This document shows positions 1 through 8,446 of a stretch of DNA of 64,000 bases, in pieces; the first letter of the stretch is position 1, and every line of letters begins with the position of its first letter. Origin of the DNA: Mycobacterium deserti. Its GTDB lineage: Bacteria > Actinomycetota > Actinomycetes > Mycobacteriales > Mycobacteriaceae. The notes beneath the pieces were generated by a model. It made no database searches and was not told the origin of the DNA. It worked only from the letters and a program-made list of their open reading frames with translations. Position numbers and translations under genes: made by a program. The stretch spans positions 496,001 through 560,000 of the forward strand of contig NZ_JAODWD010000003.1 of assembly GCF_025345615.1 (NCBI RefSeq), read 5' to 3'.

Positions 1-674
1 ACCATGGTGCCCGCCACGCGGAATCCACCGACATCCCCCGGCGCGAGCTCGGCCAGCTCAGGAAAGGCATGCCAGTCCACCGGGCCGCGAGTGCTTTGGT
101 GAACGCGATTCAGCAACGAATCCGCTGGAATCACATAGGCTTCCGGGGTCGCGTCGGCGGCGACAACTTTTATCGTGGCGATTTCTGGCGCTGCCGCCCG
201 GACCGCGTCTTCGACCGTGAGCTCCAGGGTGACCGCAGAGGACGGGCAACTCTTGCAGCTGCCCGCGAACTGCAACCGGACGCTGAGGCCGTCGGGGTCG
301 TCGACAACTCCGAGCAGCGTCACGTCACCGCCGTGGGAGCCCAGGTAGGGCCGGACACTGTCCAGCGCGTCCTCGATCCGCTTGGTGACGTCGTGCGGAT
401 GCAACCCGTGCACGAGCAGCAGACTGGCGACCAGAGCGTCATCGGCGAAGCGTTCGGCCAGCAGCGGGTCGACGCTCAAAGCGATGCGCAGCATCCGCTC
501 CAGGCCCGCGCCGTAGAGATCGGTCACCTCGCCGACCAGTTGGACCGCCCGCTCGTAGGCTGCGGCGCCGCCCACCGCGGAGGCGTCGAGCAGGGTTTGT
601 ATCCGATCACCCGCCGTGCGCCACCGCGCCTCGTCCTCGATCTCGTGCGGGCCTGGCAGTGGTTGCGAGGCCAT
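1..674 (-). CDS. NifU-domain protein of the hydrogenase operon, C-terminus cut off by the window edge
   Basis: Reading leftwards from an ATG at 674, about 224 codons are open to the window edge, so the C-terminus is missing. The first ~100 residues match nothing I recognise. They are followed by a NifU-type Fe-S scaffold segment with the motif AGSCKSCPSSAVTLE (CxxC), preceded by the family pattern of a hydrophobic beta strand and 'SHGGDV'. The gene starts 3 bases after the hhyL stop codon, so it is almost certainly cotranscribed and translationally coupled with the hydrogenase. Genes of this type accompany group 1h hydrogenases; a role in Fe-S cluster delivery or electron transfer is inferred, not shown. 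What follows the NifU segment cannot be judged because the gene is truncated here. Confidence 0.8.
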   Translation of the reverse strand, partial: MASQPLPGPHEIEDEARWRTAGDRIQTLLDASAVGGAAAYERAVQLVGEVTDLYGAGLERMLRIALSVDPLLAERFADDALVASLLLVHGLHPHDVTKRIEDALDSVRPYLGSHGGDVTLLGVVDDPDGLSVRLQFAGSCKSCPSSAVTLELTVEDAVRAAAPEIATIKVVAADATPEAYVIPADSLLNRVHQSTRGPVDWHAFPELAELAPGDVGGFRVAGTM

Positions 675-677
675 ACC

Positions 678-2474
678 CTAATCCCCGGTGACGGATTGGG
701 TGGGGGAGTGCAGGAGGTCCAGCGTCTTCCCCTCGCCCAGATACATGTGCACGCCGCACGGCAGGCACGGGTCGAAGCTTCGTATCGTGCGCATGACGTC
801 GATGCCCTTGAAGTGTTCCCGGTCGTTCTCCTCGAAGATGGGCTGGCCCTGCACCGCGTCCTCATACGGACCCGGCGTGCCGTAGCTGTCCCGCGGGTTG
901 GCGTTCCACGGTGTCGGCGGATACGGGTGGTAGTTGGCGATCTTGCCGTCCCGGATCACCATGTGGTGACTCAGCACGCCGCGGACCGCCTCGGTGAACC
1001 CGCAGCCGATGCCCTCGTCGGGCACCTCGAACTTCTCCCAGGTTTTGGTACGGCCGGCACGGATCTCCAGCAAGGCCTTCTCGGCGAAGTGCAGAGCACA
1101 GGCGGCGGCATAGGCCTGGAAGTACGTCCTTGCGCGGTTGCGCTCAAGCGTGTTGCTTCCGTATTGCGGTATCTTCCATTCGAATTCGACCGGTCCCTTG
1201 AGCGCGGTCTTGGGCAGGTTGATCTGCACACTCTGGCCGGTCGCCTTCACATAGCCGATGTCGACCAGACCTGCCAGCGCCGTGGACCACAGCCGTGCCA
1301 ACGGGCCGCCACCTGTGTCGAGCGCCAGATGATCCTTGCCATCGAACCAGCGCGGCGACATCACCCAGCTGTAGTTGTTGTCGAAGTCGCGCTTCTGTGG
1401 CTGAGGATTGGTGTGCTGGTTCCACGGGTGCCGACGGTCCACGGGATTGCCCAGCGGATCGTTCTTGACGAACATCTCCTGGTCTTCCCAGTCGTCATAG
1501 TACGAGTGCCCCAACAGGATCCGAATGCCGAGGTTGATGTCCACCAGTGAATGCGTGTGCAACTTGCCGTCGATCACCACCCCCGGCGTGACGAACATGG
1601 CGTTGCCCCACTTCTCCATGTCCTTGTATTCGAAGTTGCACAACTCCGGATCCTGGAACGAGCCCCAGCAGCCCAGCAGTGTGCGTCGCAGACCCACCTG
1701 GTCGTAACCGGGCAGGGCCTCGTAGAAGAAGTCGAAGAGGTCGTCGTGCATCGGCACGACCTTCTTCATGAACTCCACGTAGCGCATCAGCCGAGTCATG
1801 TAATCGGTCATCAACTGCACGGTTGCCGTGGTGCCGATGCCGCCGGGATACAGCGTCGAGGGATGAACGTGTCGACCTTCCATGAGGCAGAACATCTCTC
1901 GGGTCCAGCGGCTGACTTGCAGCGCCTCACGGTAGAACTCACCTGTGAAGGGATTGAGCGAGCGCATGATGTCGGCGATCGTGCGGTGCCCGTGCATATC
2001 GGCGCGTGGCGCCTGGGTGTTCTCGGCCTTGGCCAGCACGCTCGGGTTGGTCTCGGCCACCATCTTCTCGCAGTAGTCCACGCCGACCAGGTTCTCCTGG
2101 AAGATGTTGTGGTCGAACATGTATTCCGCAGCCTCACCCAGGTTGATGAGCCACTCGCCGAGGTGCGGCGGTTTCACGCCGTAGGCCATGTTCTGCGCAT
2201 AGCACGAACACGTGGCGTGGTTGTCGCCGCAGATTCCGCAGATGCGGCTGGTGATGAAGTGCGCGTCGCGAGGATCCTTGCCCTTCATGAAGATCGAGTA
2301 GCCGCGGAAGATCGACGAGGTGCTGTGGCACTCGACCACTTCACGGTTCTCGAAGTCGATCTTGGTGTAGATGCCGAGGCTGCCGACGATACGGGTGATG
2401 GGATCCCACGCCATCTCGACGAGTTGGCCGGGGTCTCGCTTCACGTGTGACGGTTGGGGAATGATCGTAGCCAT
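678..2474 (-). CDS. hhyL: [NiFe] hydrogenase large subunit, group 1h type
   Basis: Catalytic subunit of an uptake hydrogenase that oxidises H2 at a Ni-Fe centre. Of its 598 residues the N-terminal nickel motif is RICGICGDNH (Cys79, Cys82, His86) and the C-terminal one is DPCLPCGVH (Cys570, Cys573, His576). Twenty-two residues follow His576, consistent with the C-terminal extension that a maturation protease removes after nickel insertion; no such protease is in the window. The segment DPITRIVGSLG replaces the RIEGH found in most hydrogenases, as expected for the actinobacterial high-affinity group. It follows hhyS after an 87-base gap. In mycobacteria this enzyme scavenges atmospheric H2 for respiration during starvation (family knowledge). 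Confidence 0.93.
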   Translation of the reverse strand: MATIIPQPSHVKRDPGQLVEMAWDPITRIVGSLGIYTKIDFENREVVECHSTSSIFRGYSIFMKGKDPRDAHFITSRICGICGDNHATCSCYAQNMAYGVKPPHLGEWLINLGEAAEYMFDHNIFQENLVGVDYCEKMVAETNPSVLAKAENTQAPRADMHGHRTIADIMRSLNPFTGEFYREALQVSRWTREMFCLMEGRHVHPSTLYPGGIGTTATVQLMTDYMTRLMRYVEFMKKVVPMHDDLFDFFYEALPGYDQVGLRRTLLGCWGSFQDPELCNFEYKDMEKWGNAMFVTPGVVIDGKLHTHSLVDINLGIRILLGHSYYDDWEDQEMFVKNDPLGNPVDRRHPWNQHTNPQPQKRDFDNNYSWVMSPRWFDGKDHLALDTGGGPLARLWSTALAGLVDIGYVKATGQSVQINLPKTALKGPVEFEWKIPQYGSNTLERNRARTYFQAYAAACALHFAEKALLEIRAGRTKTWEKFEVPDEGIGCGFTEAVRGVLSHHMVIRDGKIANYHPYPPTPWNANPRDSYGTPGPYEDAVQGQPIFEENDREHFKGIDVMRTIRSFDPCLPCGVHMYLGEGKTLDLLHSPTQSVTGD

Positions 2475-2561
2475 CGAAATGTCGCTTTCGTTTTAAGAAA
2501 AGCGCCGCACGCTGTCTGACGGCGAACGGGCGGGTGTCGACCGCCCGGGTAGGGAACGCAA

Positions 2562-3617
2562 CTACCAGGTGCGAGTCGCTCCGGTTGTGAGTTTGGCGCC
2601 AGGATGGCGCCACTTGGGTTCTTTATCGACAGTGCGGCCGGTGACCTTGCGCAGGTTCTTGATCACCGAGCCGTACAGACCTGAAGCCGCCGTCGACACT
2701 TTGCCGCCCGGCGGTTCGTCCATGAACGGCATGAACTTGTCCGGGAAGCCGGGCATGGTGCAGCCGATGCAGATGCCGCCGACGTTGGGGCAACCACCAA
2801 CGCCGTTTATCCACCCGCGTTTCGGCACGTTGCACTTGACGACTGGACCCCAACAGCCCAGCTTCACAATGCATTTGGGCGACCCGTACTCAGTGGCGAA
2901 ATCACCCTGCTCGTAGTAGCCGGCCCGGTCGCAGCCTTCGTGCACGGTGGCGCCGAACAGCCACTGTGGCCGCAATGCATCGTCGAGGGGGATCATCGGA
3001 GCTTGATCGGTGGCCATGTAGAGCAAGTACGTCAAGGTCTCGGACAGGTTGTCCGGCTGAATCGGACACCCTGGCACGCAAACGATCGGAATGCCGGCTT
3101 TGCTCTTCCAGTCCCAGCCCAGATAGTCCGGGACACCCATGGCGCCGGTCGGATTGCCTGCCATCGCATGGATGCCGCCGTAGGTCGCGCAGGTTCCTAC
3201 CGCGACGATGGCGGTGGCCTTGGGTGCCAACCGGTCCAGCCATTCGCTCGTGGTCATCGGTTGGCCGGTGGCGGGGTCGTTACCGAATCCGCACCAGTAC
3301 CCCTCGTCCTTGAGCTTCTCGTTCGGAATCGACCCCTCGACCACCAGGACAAATGGTTCCAACTCGCCTCTGTCGGCTTTGAAGAACCACTCGAGAAAGT
3401 CGTCGGCGCCCCCGTTCGGTCCGCACTCGAAATCGATCAGGGGCCAATGGACGGCGATCTTGGGCAAGCCGGGAAGCGCGCCTAGGGCGATCTCCTCGAT
3501 GCTGGGTTGGGTGGCAGCAGTCAACGCCACCGAATCACCGTCACAACTCAATCCGGCGTTGATCCACAGAACGTGGATCAATGCCTCCTCTGCTTTGACT
3601 GCTGCCTCACTTGGCAT
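2562..3617 (-). CDS. hhyS: [NiFe] hydrogenase small subunit, group 1h type
   Basis: Electron-transfer subunit carrying the Fe-S clusters that take electrons from the Ni-Fe site. At the proximal cluster position the usual CxxC is SCDGDS (Cys25, Asp28), with further ligands expected at Cys143 (GTCATYGG) and Cys184 (PGCPIQPD); this 3Cys-1Asp pattern is typical of group 1h enzymes. Medial and distal cluster cysteines lie in the C-terminal third (for example CIGCTMPGF). There is no twin-arginine signal peptide and no C-terminal membrane helix, so the enzyme should stay on the cytoplasmic side and reach the respiratory chain through another partner. The 351-residue length is normal. It lies downstream of hypB and upstream of hhyL in one operon. 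Confidence 0.93.
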   Translation of the reverse strand: MPSEAAVKAEEALIHVLWINAGLSCDGDSVALTAATQPSIEEIALGALPGLPKIAVHWPLIDFECGPNGGADDFLEWFFKADRGELEPFVLVVEGSIPNEKLKDEGYWCGFGNDPATGQPMTTSEWLDRLAPKATAIVAVGTCATYGGIHAMAGNPTGAMGVPDYLGWDWKSKAGIPIVCVPGCPIQPDNLSETLTYLLYMATDQAPMIPLDDALRPQWLFGATVHEGCDRAGYYEQGDFATEYGSPKCIVKLGCWGPVVKCNVPKRGWINGVGGCPNVGGICIGCTMPGFPDKFMPFMDEPPGGKVSTAASGLYGSVIKNLRKVTGRTVDKEPKWRHPGAKLTTGATRTW

Positions 3618-3739
3618 GTGTCACAGCTTTCTGGGGGCCGGGCTGGGGCCCTCACGACCGGGAGCCGGGCTGCGGTTCCCAGCGTCACGGGTGACGCGAC
3701 GCCGAATCTTCAGCGCTGATTCTCGGTTTACTCCCGGGA

Positions 3740-4588
3740 CTATGTCTTGTCAACGGGTCGTAGCGACAAAGCAGAGTTTGCCTGAGTGTCGATCCAGTCG
3801 TACCAACCGGCGCTACCGTCACCCGTCGTCGCCGACATCGGCAAGATCTCTGCGCCCCGATTCATCGATCGCACATGCGCGCAACATTTTTCAAGATCGA
3901 AAGCGACATAGGGCAGTAGGTCGATTTTGTTCACGATCACCACGCCTGCCGCGGCGAACATGTGCGGGTACTTCAATGGCTTGTCGTCGCCCTCGGTCAC
4001 CGAGATGATCACGACTTTGCTGTGCTCACCGAGGTCGAACAACGCCGGGCAGACGAGATTGCCGACGTTCTCGATGAACAGGATGGAATCGGGTTCGGGC
4101 TCGAGCGCCTGCAGCGCACGGTGCACCATGGCGGCGTCGAGATGACAGCCGGCGCCGGTGTTGACTTGCACAGCCCGCGCGCCGGCGGCGGTGATGCGGT
4201 CGGCGTCGAGCAATGTCTCTTGATCGCCCTCGATGACGGCCACCGGTCGGTCGCGGCTGACATCGCGAATGGTGCGTTCGAGCAGGGTTGTCTTGCCCGC
4301 GCCAGGAGAACTCGTGAGGTTGAACGCCAGGATGTGGCGTTCGGCCAGCCACTCGCGGTTTCGCTCGGCGAGCAGATCGTTCTTTGCGAGCACCTTCTGC
4401 TCGAGGGTGATCGTCTCGGTGTGAACGTGGTCGTGGTCATGGTCATGATCGTGGCCGTGATGGTGATCCTGGTCGTGATGGTGGTCGTGCGGATGGGCAT
4501 GGCCCGACACGTCCGGTCGGCTCGTCGCACGAGCGTTCATCGCTGTGACGGTCGCCCCGTCGTCGCCGCAGCCGCAGGTTGCGCACAC
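3740..4588 (-). CDS. hypB: Hydrogenase nickel incorporation GTPase HypB
   Basis: GTPase that loads nickel into the hydrogenase large subunit together with HypA. The N-terminus has the high-affinity metal motif CATCGCG. Residues 30-56 form a histidine-rich stretch with 15 His in 27 residues, suited to nickel storage. The P-loop SSPGAGKTT is at about residues 93-101, and ENVGNLVCPALFDLGE and VNKIDLLPY are the expected later G motifs. Translation starts at a GTG one base after the hypA stop, so the two are coupled. A 122-base gap separates it from hhyS, so hhyS could also have its own promoter there. hypC, hypD, hypE and hypF are not in this window and may lie to the left. Confidence 0.95.
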   Translation of the reverse strand: MCATCGCGDDGATVTAMNARATSRPDVSGHAHPHDHHHDQDHHHGHDHDHDHDHVHTETITLEQKVLAKNDLLAERNREWLAERHILAFNLTSSPGAGKTTLLERTIRDVSRDRPVAVIEGDQETLLDADRITAAGARAVQVNTGAGCHLDAAMVHRALQALEPEPDSILFIENVGNLVCPALFDLGEHSKVVIISVTEGDDKPLKYPHMFAAAGVVIVNKIDLLPYVAFDLEKCCAHVRSMNRGAEILPMSATTGDGSAGWYDWIDTQANSALSLRPVDKT

Positions 4589-4589
4589 G

Positions 4590-4919
4590 TCAGCTCACTT
4601 CCATCGAGAGGATCTTCAGGTCCCGGCCCGCCACCACCTCGACATCCGCACTGCCGCAGGGGCACAACAAGATCAGGTCGGGTAGCAAGAAGTTCTCCCC
4701 GCAGGTGCGGCAGCGAGCCGCGCCGGGGCGGACGTCGACATCCAGACGCGCGCCCTCGGCGACGGTGCCCGCCGTCGCGAGTTCGAAGCAGAACTGCATC
4801 GAGTCGGGCACCACCGCGCAGAGCGCGCCGACCTCCAGCCTGACGCAGTGCACTCGACGTCCCTCGGCGTGCTCGCACACCGCGTCGACAACACTCTGGG
4901 TTATCGCCATTTCGTGCAT
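4590..4919 (-). CDS. hypA: Hydrogenase maturation nickel metallochaperone HypA
   Basis: Zinc- and nickel-binding partner of HypB. The protein starts with the invariant MHE nickel-binding N-terminus (MHEMAITQSVVDAV), which fixes the ATG at 4919. The zinc site is formed by two pairs: CRTCGENF and LCPCGSAD. The 109-residue length is typical. It is the first minus-strand gene of the cluster; the 167-base space up to the plus-strand VOC gene should hold divergent promoters, but I could not pick out a convincing one for hypA. Confidence 0.94.
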   Translation of the reverse strand: MHEMAITQSVVDAVCEHAEGRRVHCVRLEVGALCAVVPDSMQFCFELATAGTVAEGARLDVDVRPGAARCRTCGENFLLPDLILLCPCGSADVEVVAGRDLKILSMEVS

Positions 4920-5086
4920 GGGACCCCGTTTCGGCCGGGATAGATCCCACCATAGGCCGCCGTGACTTGCCCGGGTGAGCAGTCACAGAATGCCGCGCTT
5001 CAATCGGGCCCATGCGGGGCCCCGGATGAGGAACACTCCCCGGTCAGGGAGCGCCTTCCACCGGCACTCCACCGTGAGGAGAGTCC

Positions 5087-5563
5087 ATGAGCGAGCACGC
5101 ACCGATCCGTATCGAGAATTTCTCCCATGTCTGCATCGGTGTCTCGGACATCGACACGTCGCTGCAGTTCTACCGTGACGTGCTCGGCATGGACGTCGTG
5201 TTCGACGTGGCATTGGAAGGGCCCAGTCTGGCGGCGGTGACCGGCCGCGAGGGGGAGCGCGGCCGGATGGTCGGCGGCCTGATCGGCGGCACGATGGTCG
5301 AGCTGCTGTCGCTCGGCGAGGTTTCGCAGTATGCGCCGGGCCCGCACATCGGCTACACGAATATGTCGCTGCGTGTCGAGGACGCCGACGCCGCCTACGC
5401 GCAGCTCCAGGCGTTCGACGGGGTCGTGTGCAAGCCACCCGTCGACATCGGCGGGGTGCGCATGCTGTTCGTCTACGATCCCGATTCGACTCCGATCGAG
5501 CTGGTGGAACTGCCCGCCGGCGCGGCCACGACCGATCAGCTCTGGCGCCCCACGGCGCAGTGA
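5087..5563 (+). CDS. VOC family (glyoxalase/dioxygenase fold) protein
   Basis: A 158-residue vicinal-oxygen-chelate protein preceded by a strong ribosome site (GAGGAGAG, 5 bases before ATG). Two beta-alpha-beta-beta-beta modules are visible: the first begins IENFSHVCIGVSDIDTSLQF and the second begins YTNMSLRVEDADAAYAQLQ. Typical ligands His15 in the first module and a Glu near the C-terminus (TPIELVEL) are present. The position that is usually the second-module His (G-x-T-H) is Asn here, so metal binding may be altered. Substrate unknown. It is divergent from hypA and upstream of recA; neither neighbour explains its role. Confidence 0.8.
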   Translation: MSEHAPIRIENFSHVCIGVSDIDTSLQFYRDVLGMDVVFDVALEGPSLAAVTGREGERGRMVGGLIGGTMVELLSLGEVSQYAPGPHIGYTNMSLRVEDADAAYAQLQAFDGVVCKPPVDIGGVRMLFVYDPDSTPIELVELPAGAATTDQLWRPTAQ

Positions 5564-5589
5564 CACGCGCTCGGCGCGCCTCCTTGCCA

Positions 5590-5605
5590 TCGAACACACG
5601 TTCGC
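5590..5605 (+). promoter_or_regulatory. LexA (SOS) box of recA
   Basis: TCGAACACACGTTCGC matches the mycobacterial LexA box TCGAAC-N4-GTTCGA at 11 of the 12 fixed positions (last base differs). It lies 120 bases before the recA start, as expected for the LexA-regulated recA promoter. Confidence 0.85.
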
Positions 5606-5649
5606 TACTCTGGGCATTGTTCGACGGCTAGATGCTGGTCAAGGCGACT

Positions 5650-5672
5650 TGTCGGTGGCTGCCTCTAGCGTC
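5650..5672 (+). promoter_or_regulatory. LexA-independent DNA-damage promoter of recA (RecA-NDp/PafBC type)
   Basis: TTGTCGGTG followed after 8 bases by TAGCGT fits the known mycobacterial damage-inducible promoter TTGTCRGTG-N8-TANNNT that is activated by PafBC independently of LexA. Together with the SOS box upstream it gives recA two separate damage inputs. Distance to the recA ATG is 53 bases. Confidence 0.82.
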
Positions 5673-5725
5673 ACGGCCAACTGATCGAAACCGATCACCG
5701 AACACCCACGAGGACGGAGAACCCC

Positions 5726-6769
5726 ATGGCGCCGCAGGCCCCTGACCGCGAAAAGGCCCTCGAACTGGCGATGGCCCAGATCGAGAAGAACCACGGCAAA
5801 GGCTCGGTGATGCGCCTCGGTGACGAGGTGCGCCAGCCGATCTCCGTCATCCCGACCGGATCGATCGCCCTGGACGTGGCGCTCGGGATCGGCGGGTTGC
5901 CGCGTGGCCGGGTTGTCGAGATCTACGGCCCGGAATCCTCGGGTAAGACCACCGTGGCACTGCACGCGGTCGCCAACGCCCAGGCCGCAGGCGGCATCGC
6001 CGCGTTCATCGACGCCGAGCACGCGCTGGACCCGGAGTACGCCAAGAATCTGGGTGTGGACACCGACTCGCTGCTGGTGAGCCAGCCCGACACCGGCGAG
6101 CAGGCGCTGGAGATCGCCGACATGCTGATCCGGTCCGGCGCGCTGGACATCCTGGTCATCGACTCGGTGGCCGCGCTGGTGCCGCGCGCTGAGATCGAAG
6201 GCGAGATGGGTGACAGTCACGTCGGTCTGCAGGCCCGGCTGATGAGCCAGGCGCTGCGGAAAATGACCGGTGCATTGAGCAATTCGGGCACCACCGCGAT
6301 CTTCATCAATCAGCTCCGCGAGAAGATCGGCGTCATGTTCGGCTCGCCCGAAACAACAACGGGCGGAAAGGCGTTGAAGTTCTACGCCTCGGTTCGGTTG
6401 GACGTCAGGCGAATCGAGACCTTGAAAGACGGCACCGACGCGGTGGGCAACCGCACCCGCTGCAAGGTCGTCAAGAACAAGGTCTCGCCGCCGTTCAAGC
6501 AGGCCGAGTTCGACATCCTTTACGGCAAGGGCATCAGCCGTGAGGGTTCGCTCATCGACATGGGGGTTGAGCACGGTTTCATTCGGAAGTCCGGTTCCTG
6601 GTTCACCTACGAGGGTGAGCAACTGGGCCAGGGCAAGGAGAATGCGCGCAACTTCCTGCTCGAGAATATCGACGTGGCCAACGAGATCGAGAAAAAGATC
6701 AAGGAAAAGCTCGGTATTGGCGCCGTGGTGACCGATGACGAAGTCCTGCCCGCCCCAGTCGACTTCTGA
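5726..6769 (+). CDS. recA: Recombinase RecA, intein-free
   Basis: DNA-dependent ATPase for homologous recombination and the co-protease that triggers LexA self-cleavage. The 347 residues contain Walker A GPESSGKT (68-75), Walker [13 protein letters not shown], and the [20 protein letters not shown]-binding loop region. No intein interrupts the gene, unlike M. tuberculosis recA. A ribosome site GGACGGAG precedes the ATG. Its 3' end overlaps recX by 35 bases, so recX translation depends on recA translation. Control is by an SOS box and a PafBC-type promoter upstream. Confidence 0.98.
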   Translation: MAPQAPDREKALELAMAQIEKNHGKGSVMRLGDEVRQPISVIPTGSIALDVALGIGGLPRGRVVEIYGPESSGKTTVALHAVANAQAAGGIAAFIDAEHALDPEYAKNLGVDTDSLLVSQPDTGEQALEIADMLIRSGALDILVIDSVAALVPRAEIEGEMGDSHVGLQARLMSQALRKMTGALSNSGTTAIFINQLREKIGVMFGSPETTTGGKALKFYASVRLDVRRIETLKDGTDAVGNRTRCKVVKNKVSPPFKQAEFDILYGKGISREGSLIDMGVEHGFIRKSGSWFTYEGEQLGQGKENARNFLLENIDVANEIEKKIKEKLGIGAVVTDDEVLPAPVDF

Positions 6770-7256
6770 GGTTCCCCGCGAGGAGCAGGCGCACAATCTG
6801 TGTCTGCGCCTGCTCACCGCGAGGGCCCGCACCCGCGCCGAGCTCGAAGGTCAGCTCGCCAAGCGGGGATATCCCGACGACCTCAGTGAGCGTGTACTCG
6901 ACCGACTGACCCAGGTCGGGTTGGTCGACGACGCCGGCTTCGCCGAACAGTGGGTGCAGTCGCGACGGCGCACGGCCGGAAAAGGCAAGCGCGCGTTGGC
7001 CGCCGAGCTGCGCACCAAGGGCGTCGACAACGACGTGATCGCGGCCGCATTGGCCGATATCGACGCCGGCGCCGAACGGCAACGGGCCGAGGAACTCGTT
7101 GCCCACCGCCTCCGCCGGGAACGGCTCACCGACGACGACGCGAAGCTGACGCGTCGGCTGGTCGGCATGCTCGCCCGCCGGGGCTACGGCGACACCATGG
7201 CATTCGATGTCGTCAAAGTCGCGCTGGCCAACGAACGCGAGCGCCGGAGAGTCTGA
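6735..7256 (+). CDS. recX: Regulatory protein RecX
   Basis: Small protein that binds RecA filaments and restrains RecA activity. The 173 residues are rich in charged three-helix repeats typical of RecX, for example [20 protein letters not shown], then [20 protein letters not shown]. The ATG lies inside the end of recA (35-base overlap), an arrangement known in mycobacteria. No own ribosome site or promoter is evident, supporting coupled expression. Confidence 0.95.
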   Translation: MTKSCPPQSTSEVPREEQAHNLCLRLLTARARTRAELEGQLAKRGYPDDLSERVLDRLTQVGLVDDAGFAEQWVQSRRRTAGKGKRALAAELRTKGVDNDVIAAALADIDAGAERQRAEELVAHRLRRERLTDDDAKLTRRLVGMLARRGYGDTMAFDVVKVALANERERRRV

Positions 7257-7300
7257 CGAGCGGTGCACACGCATGCCGACAGGTGTGCCACTGTGAAGCC

Positions 7301-7555
7301 ATGCGGCTGACCAACGACTGCTATCTGGTGACCCTGCGGTTCGACTCGGGTGAAGAGCACTACTTCCGCGACGGGGAGCGGTGGACCAAAGTCACCGCCC
7401 GAGGGCGCAGGATGCCCGCCACCGCGGAACAGGTGATGAACCATCTGCTGCCCGCGCTGGCCGGCGTGAAGCCCGGTATCGCGGTCAACGTTGGGCATCG
7501 CGACCTCGACGGCGGCGCAGCCGAAACGCTGGACCGGTTGCGCAGCGCGCACTGA
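7301..7555 (+). CDS. Small conserved protein of unknown function
   Basis: An 84-residue protein starting MRLTNDCYLVTLRFDSGEEH; an in-frame GTG at 7283 is an alternative start. It has no signal peptide, no membrane segment and only one cysteine. Several acidic/aromatic residues (EEHYFRDGERWTKV) suggest a small beta-rich domain, but I recognise no family. It follows recX by about 45 bases on the same strand and ends 9 bases before the convergent gluD stop. Confidence 0.6.
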   Translation: MRLTNDCYLVTLRFDSGEEHYFRDGERWTKVTARGRRMPATAEQVMNHLLPALAGVKPGIAVNVGHRDLDGGAAETLDRLRSAH

Positions 7556-7564
7556 CGCGCCGAC

Positions 7565-8446
7565 TCAGACCGCCTTCGCGCCGGGTGCGCCTTCCTGTTC
7601 GACCGCCTGGGTCTCCAGCGGGGCAGGCCCGCGGCGCGACCGCCGCATCCGTCGCTCCATCCGGGTGGCGAACCACGACAGGGCGAAGTTGACGCTGATC
7701 ATCAGGATGGCGATGACGATCAACGCCGGCAGGAGGTTGCCGTATGCGGCGCCCAATTGCACGCCTTGACGCACCATCTCGAGGAACGTGATGATGTAGC
7801 CGATCGCCGAGTCCTTGAGCACCACCACCAGTTGCGATATCAGCACCGGCAGCATCGACGTGATGGCCTGCGGCAGCAGGATCGCCCGCATCGTCTGGCC
7901 CCATTGCATGCCGAGCGCGGAGGCGGCCTCCGATTGTCCGCGGGGCAGCGCGTTGACCCCGGCCCGGACGATCTCGGCGATGACCGCACCGTTGTACAGC
8001 GTCAGACCCGTGATGACGCCCGCAAGCGCGAGGTGCTTGGAGGGGAAGACGTCGTACAACGCGTACAGCGAATACGCGAAGAGCATCATGATCAGCACCG
8101 GGACGGCACGGAAGAACTCGACGAACACCGAGCACGGCCAACTGATCGCGGGGTGGGTGGACATCCGGCCGACGCCGAGCACGAAGCCCAGCACCAGCGC
8201 CAGCGTGATCGACACCGCCGCGGCGGTCAGCGTGCCCTGAACGCCAGGAAGCACATAGGTGGTCCACAGGTTCGACGTCAGGAATGGTTCCCACTTGGCC
8301 GCGTCGAGCTGACCTTTGGCCGACAGCTTGGAATACACCACCCAGATCGCAAGCAGGACAACGAGCGCGGTGACGATGTTGAAGATCCAGTTTCGGGCCC
8401 GCGCCCGCGGTCCGGGTGCGTCGAAGAGAACCGATGCCGAGCTCAC
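7565..8446 (-). CDS. gluD: Glutamate ABC transporter permease GluD
   Basis: Inner-membrane subunit of a polar amino acid ABC importer. It has about five to six hydrophobic helices and the EAA-loop pattern GQSEAASALGMQWGQTM that docks on the ATPase. I place the start at GTG 8446, which overlaps the gluC stop (GTGA); a GTG at 8461 would add five residues. Length is about 293. It has a longer N-terminal extension before the permease core than GluC. Last gene of gluABCD. Confidence 0.9.
   Translation of the reverse strand: MSSASVLFDAPGPRARARNWIFNIVTALVVLLAIWVVYSKLSAKGQLDAAKWEPFLTSNLWTTYVLPGVQGTLTAAAVSITLALVLGFVLGVGRMSTHPAISWPCSVFVEFFRAVPVLIMMLFAYSLYALYDVFPSKHLALAGVITGLTLYNGAVIAEIVRAGVNALPRGQSEAASALGMQWGQTMRAILLPQAITSMLPVLISQLVVVLKDSAIGYIITFLEMVRQGVQLGAAYGNLLPALIVIAILMISVNFALSWFATRMERRMRRSRRGPAPLETQAVEQEGAPGAKAV

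Noticed and set aside
69..1550. 493-codon plus-strand open frame opposite the hydrogenase large subunit
   Set aside because: It is antisense to conserved hydrogenase motifs and has no recognisable domain.
5726..6769. RecA intein
   Set aside because: The protein is continuous and 347 residues long; no splice motifs.
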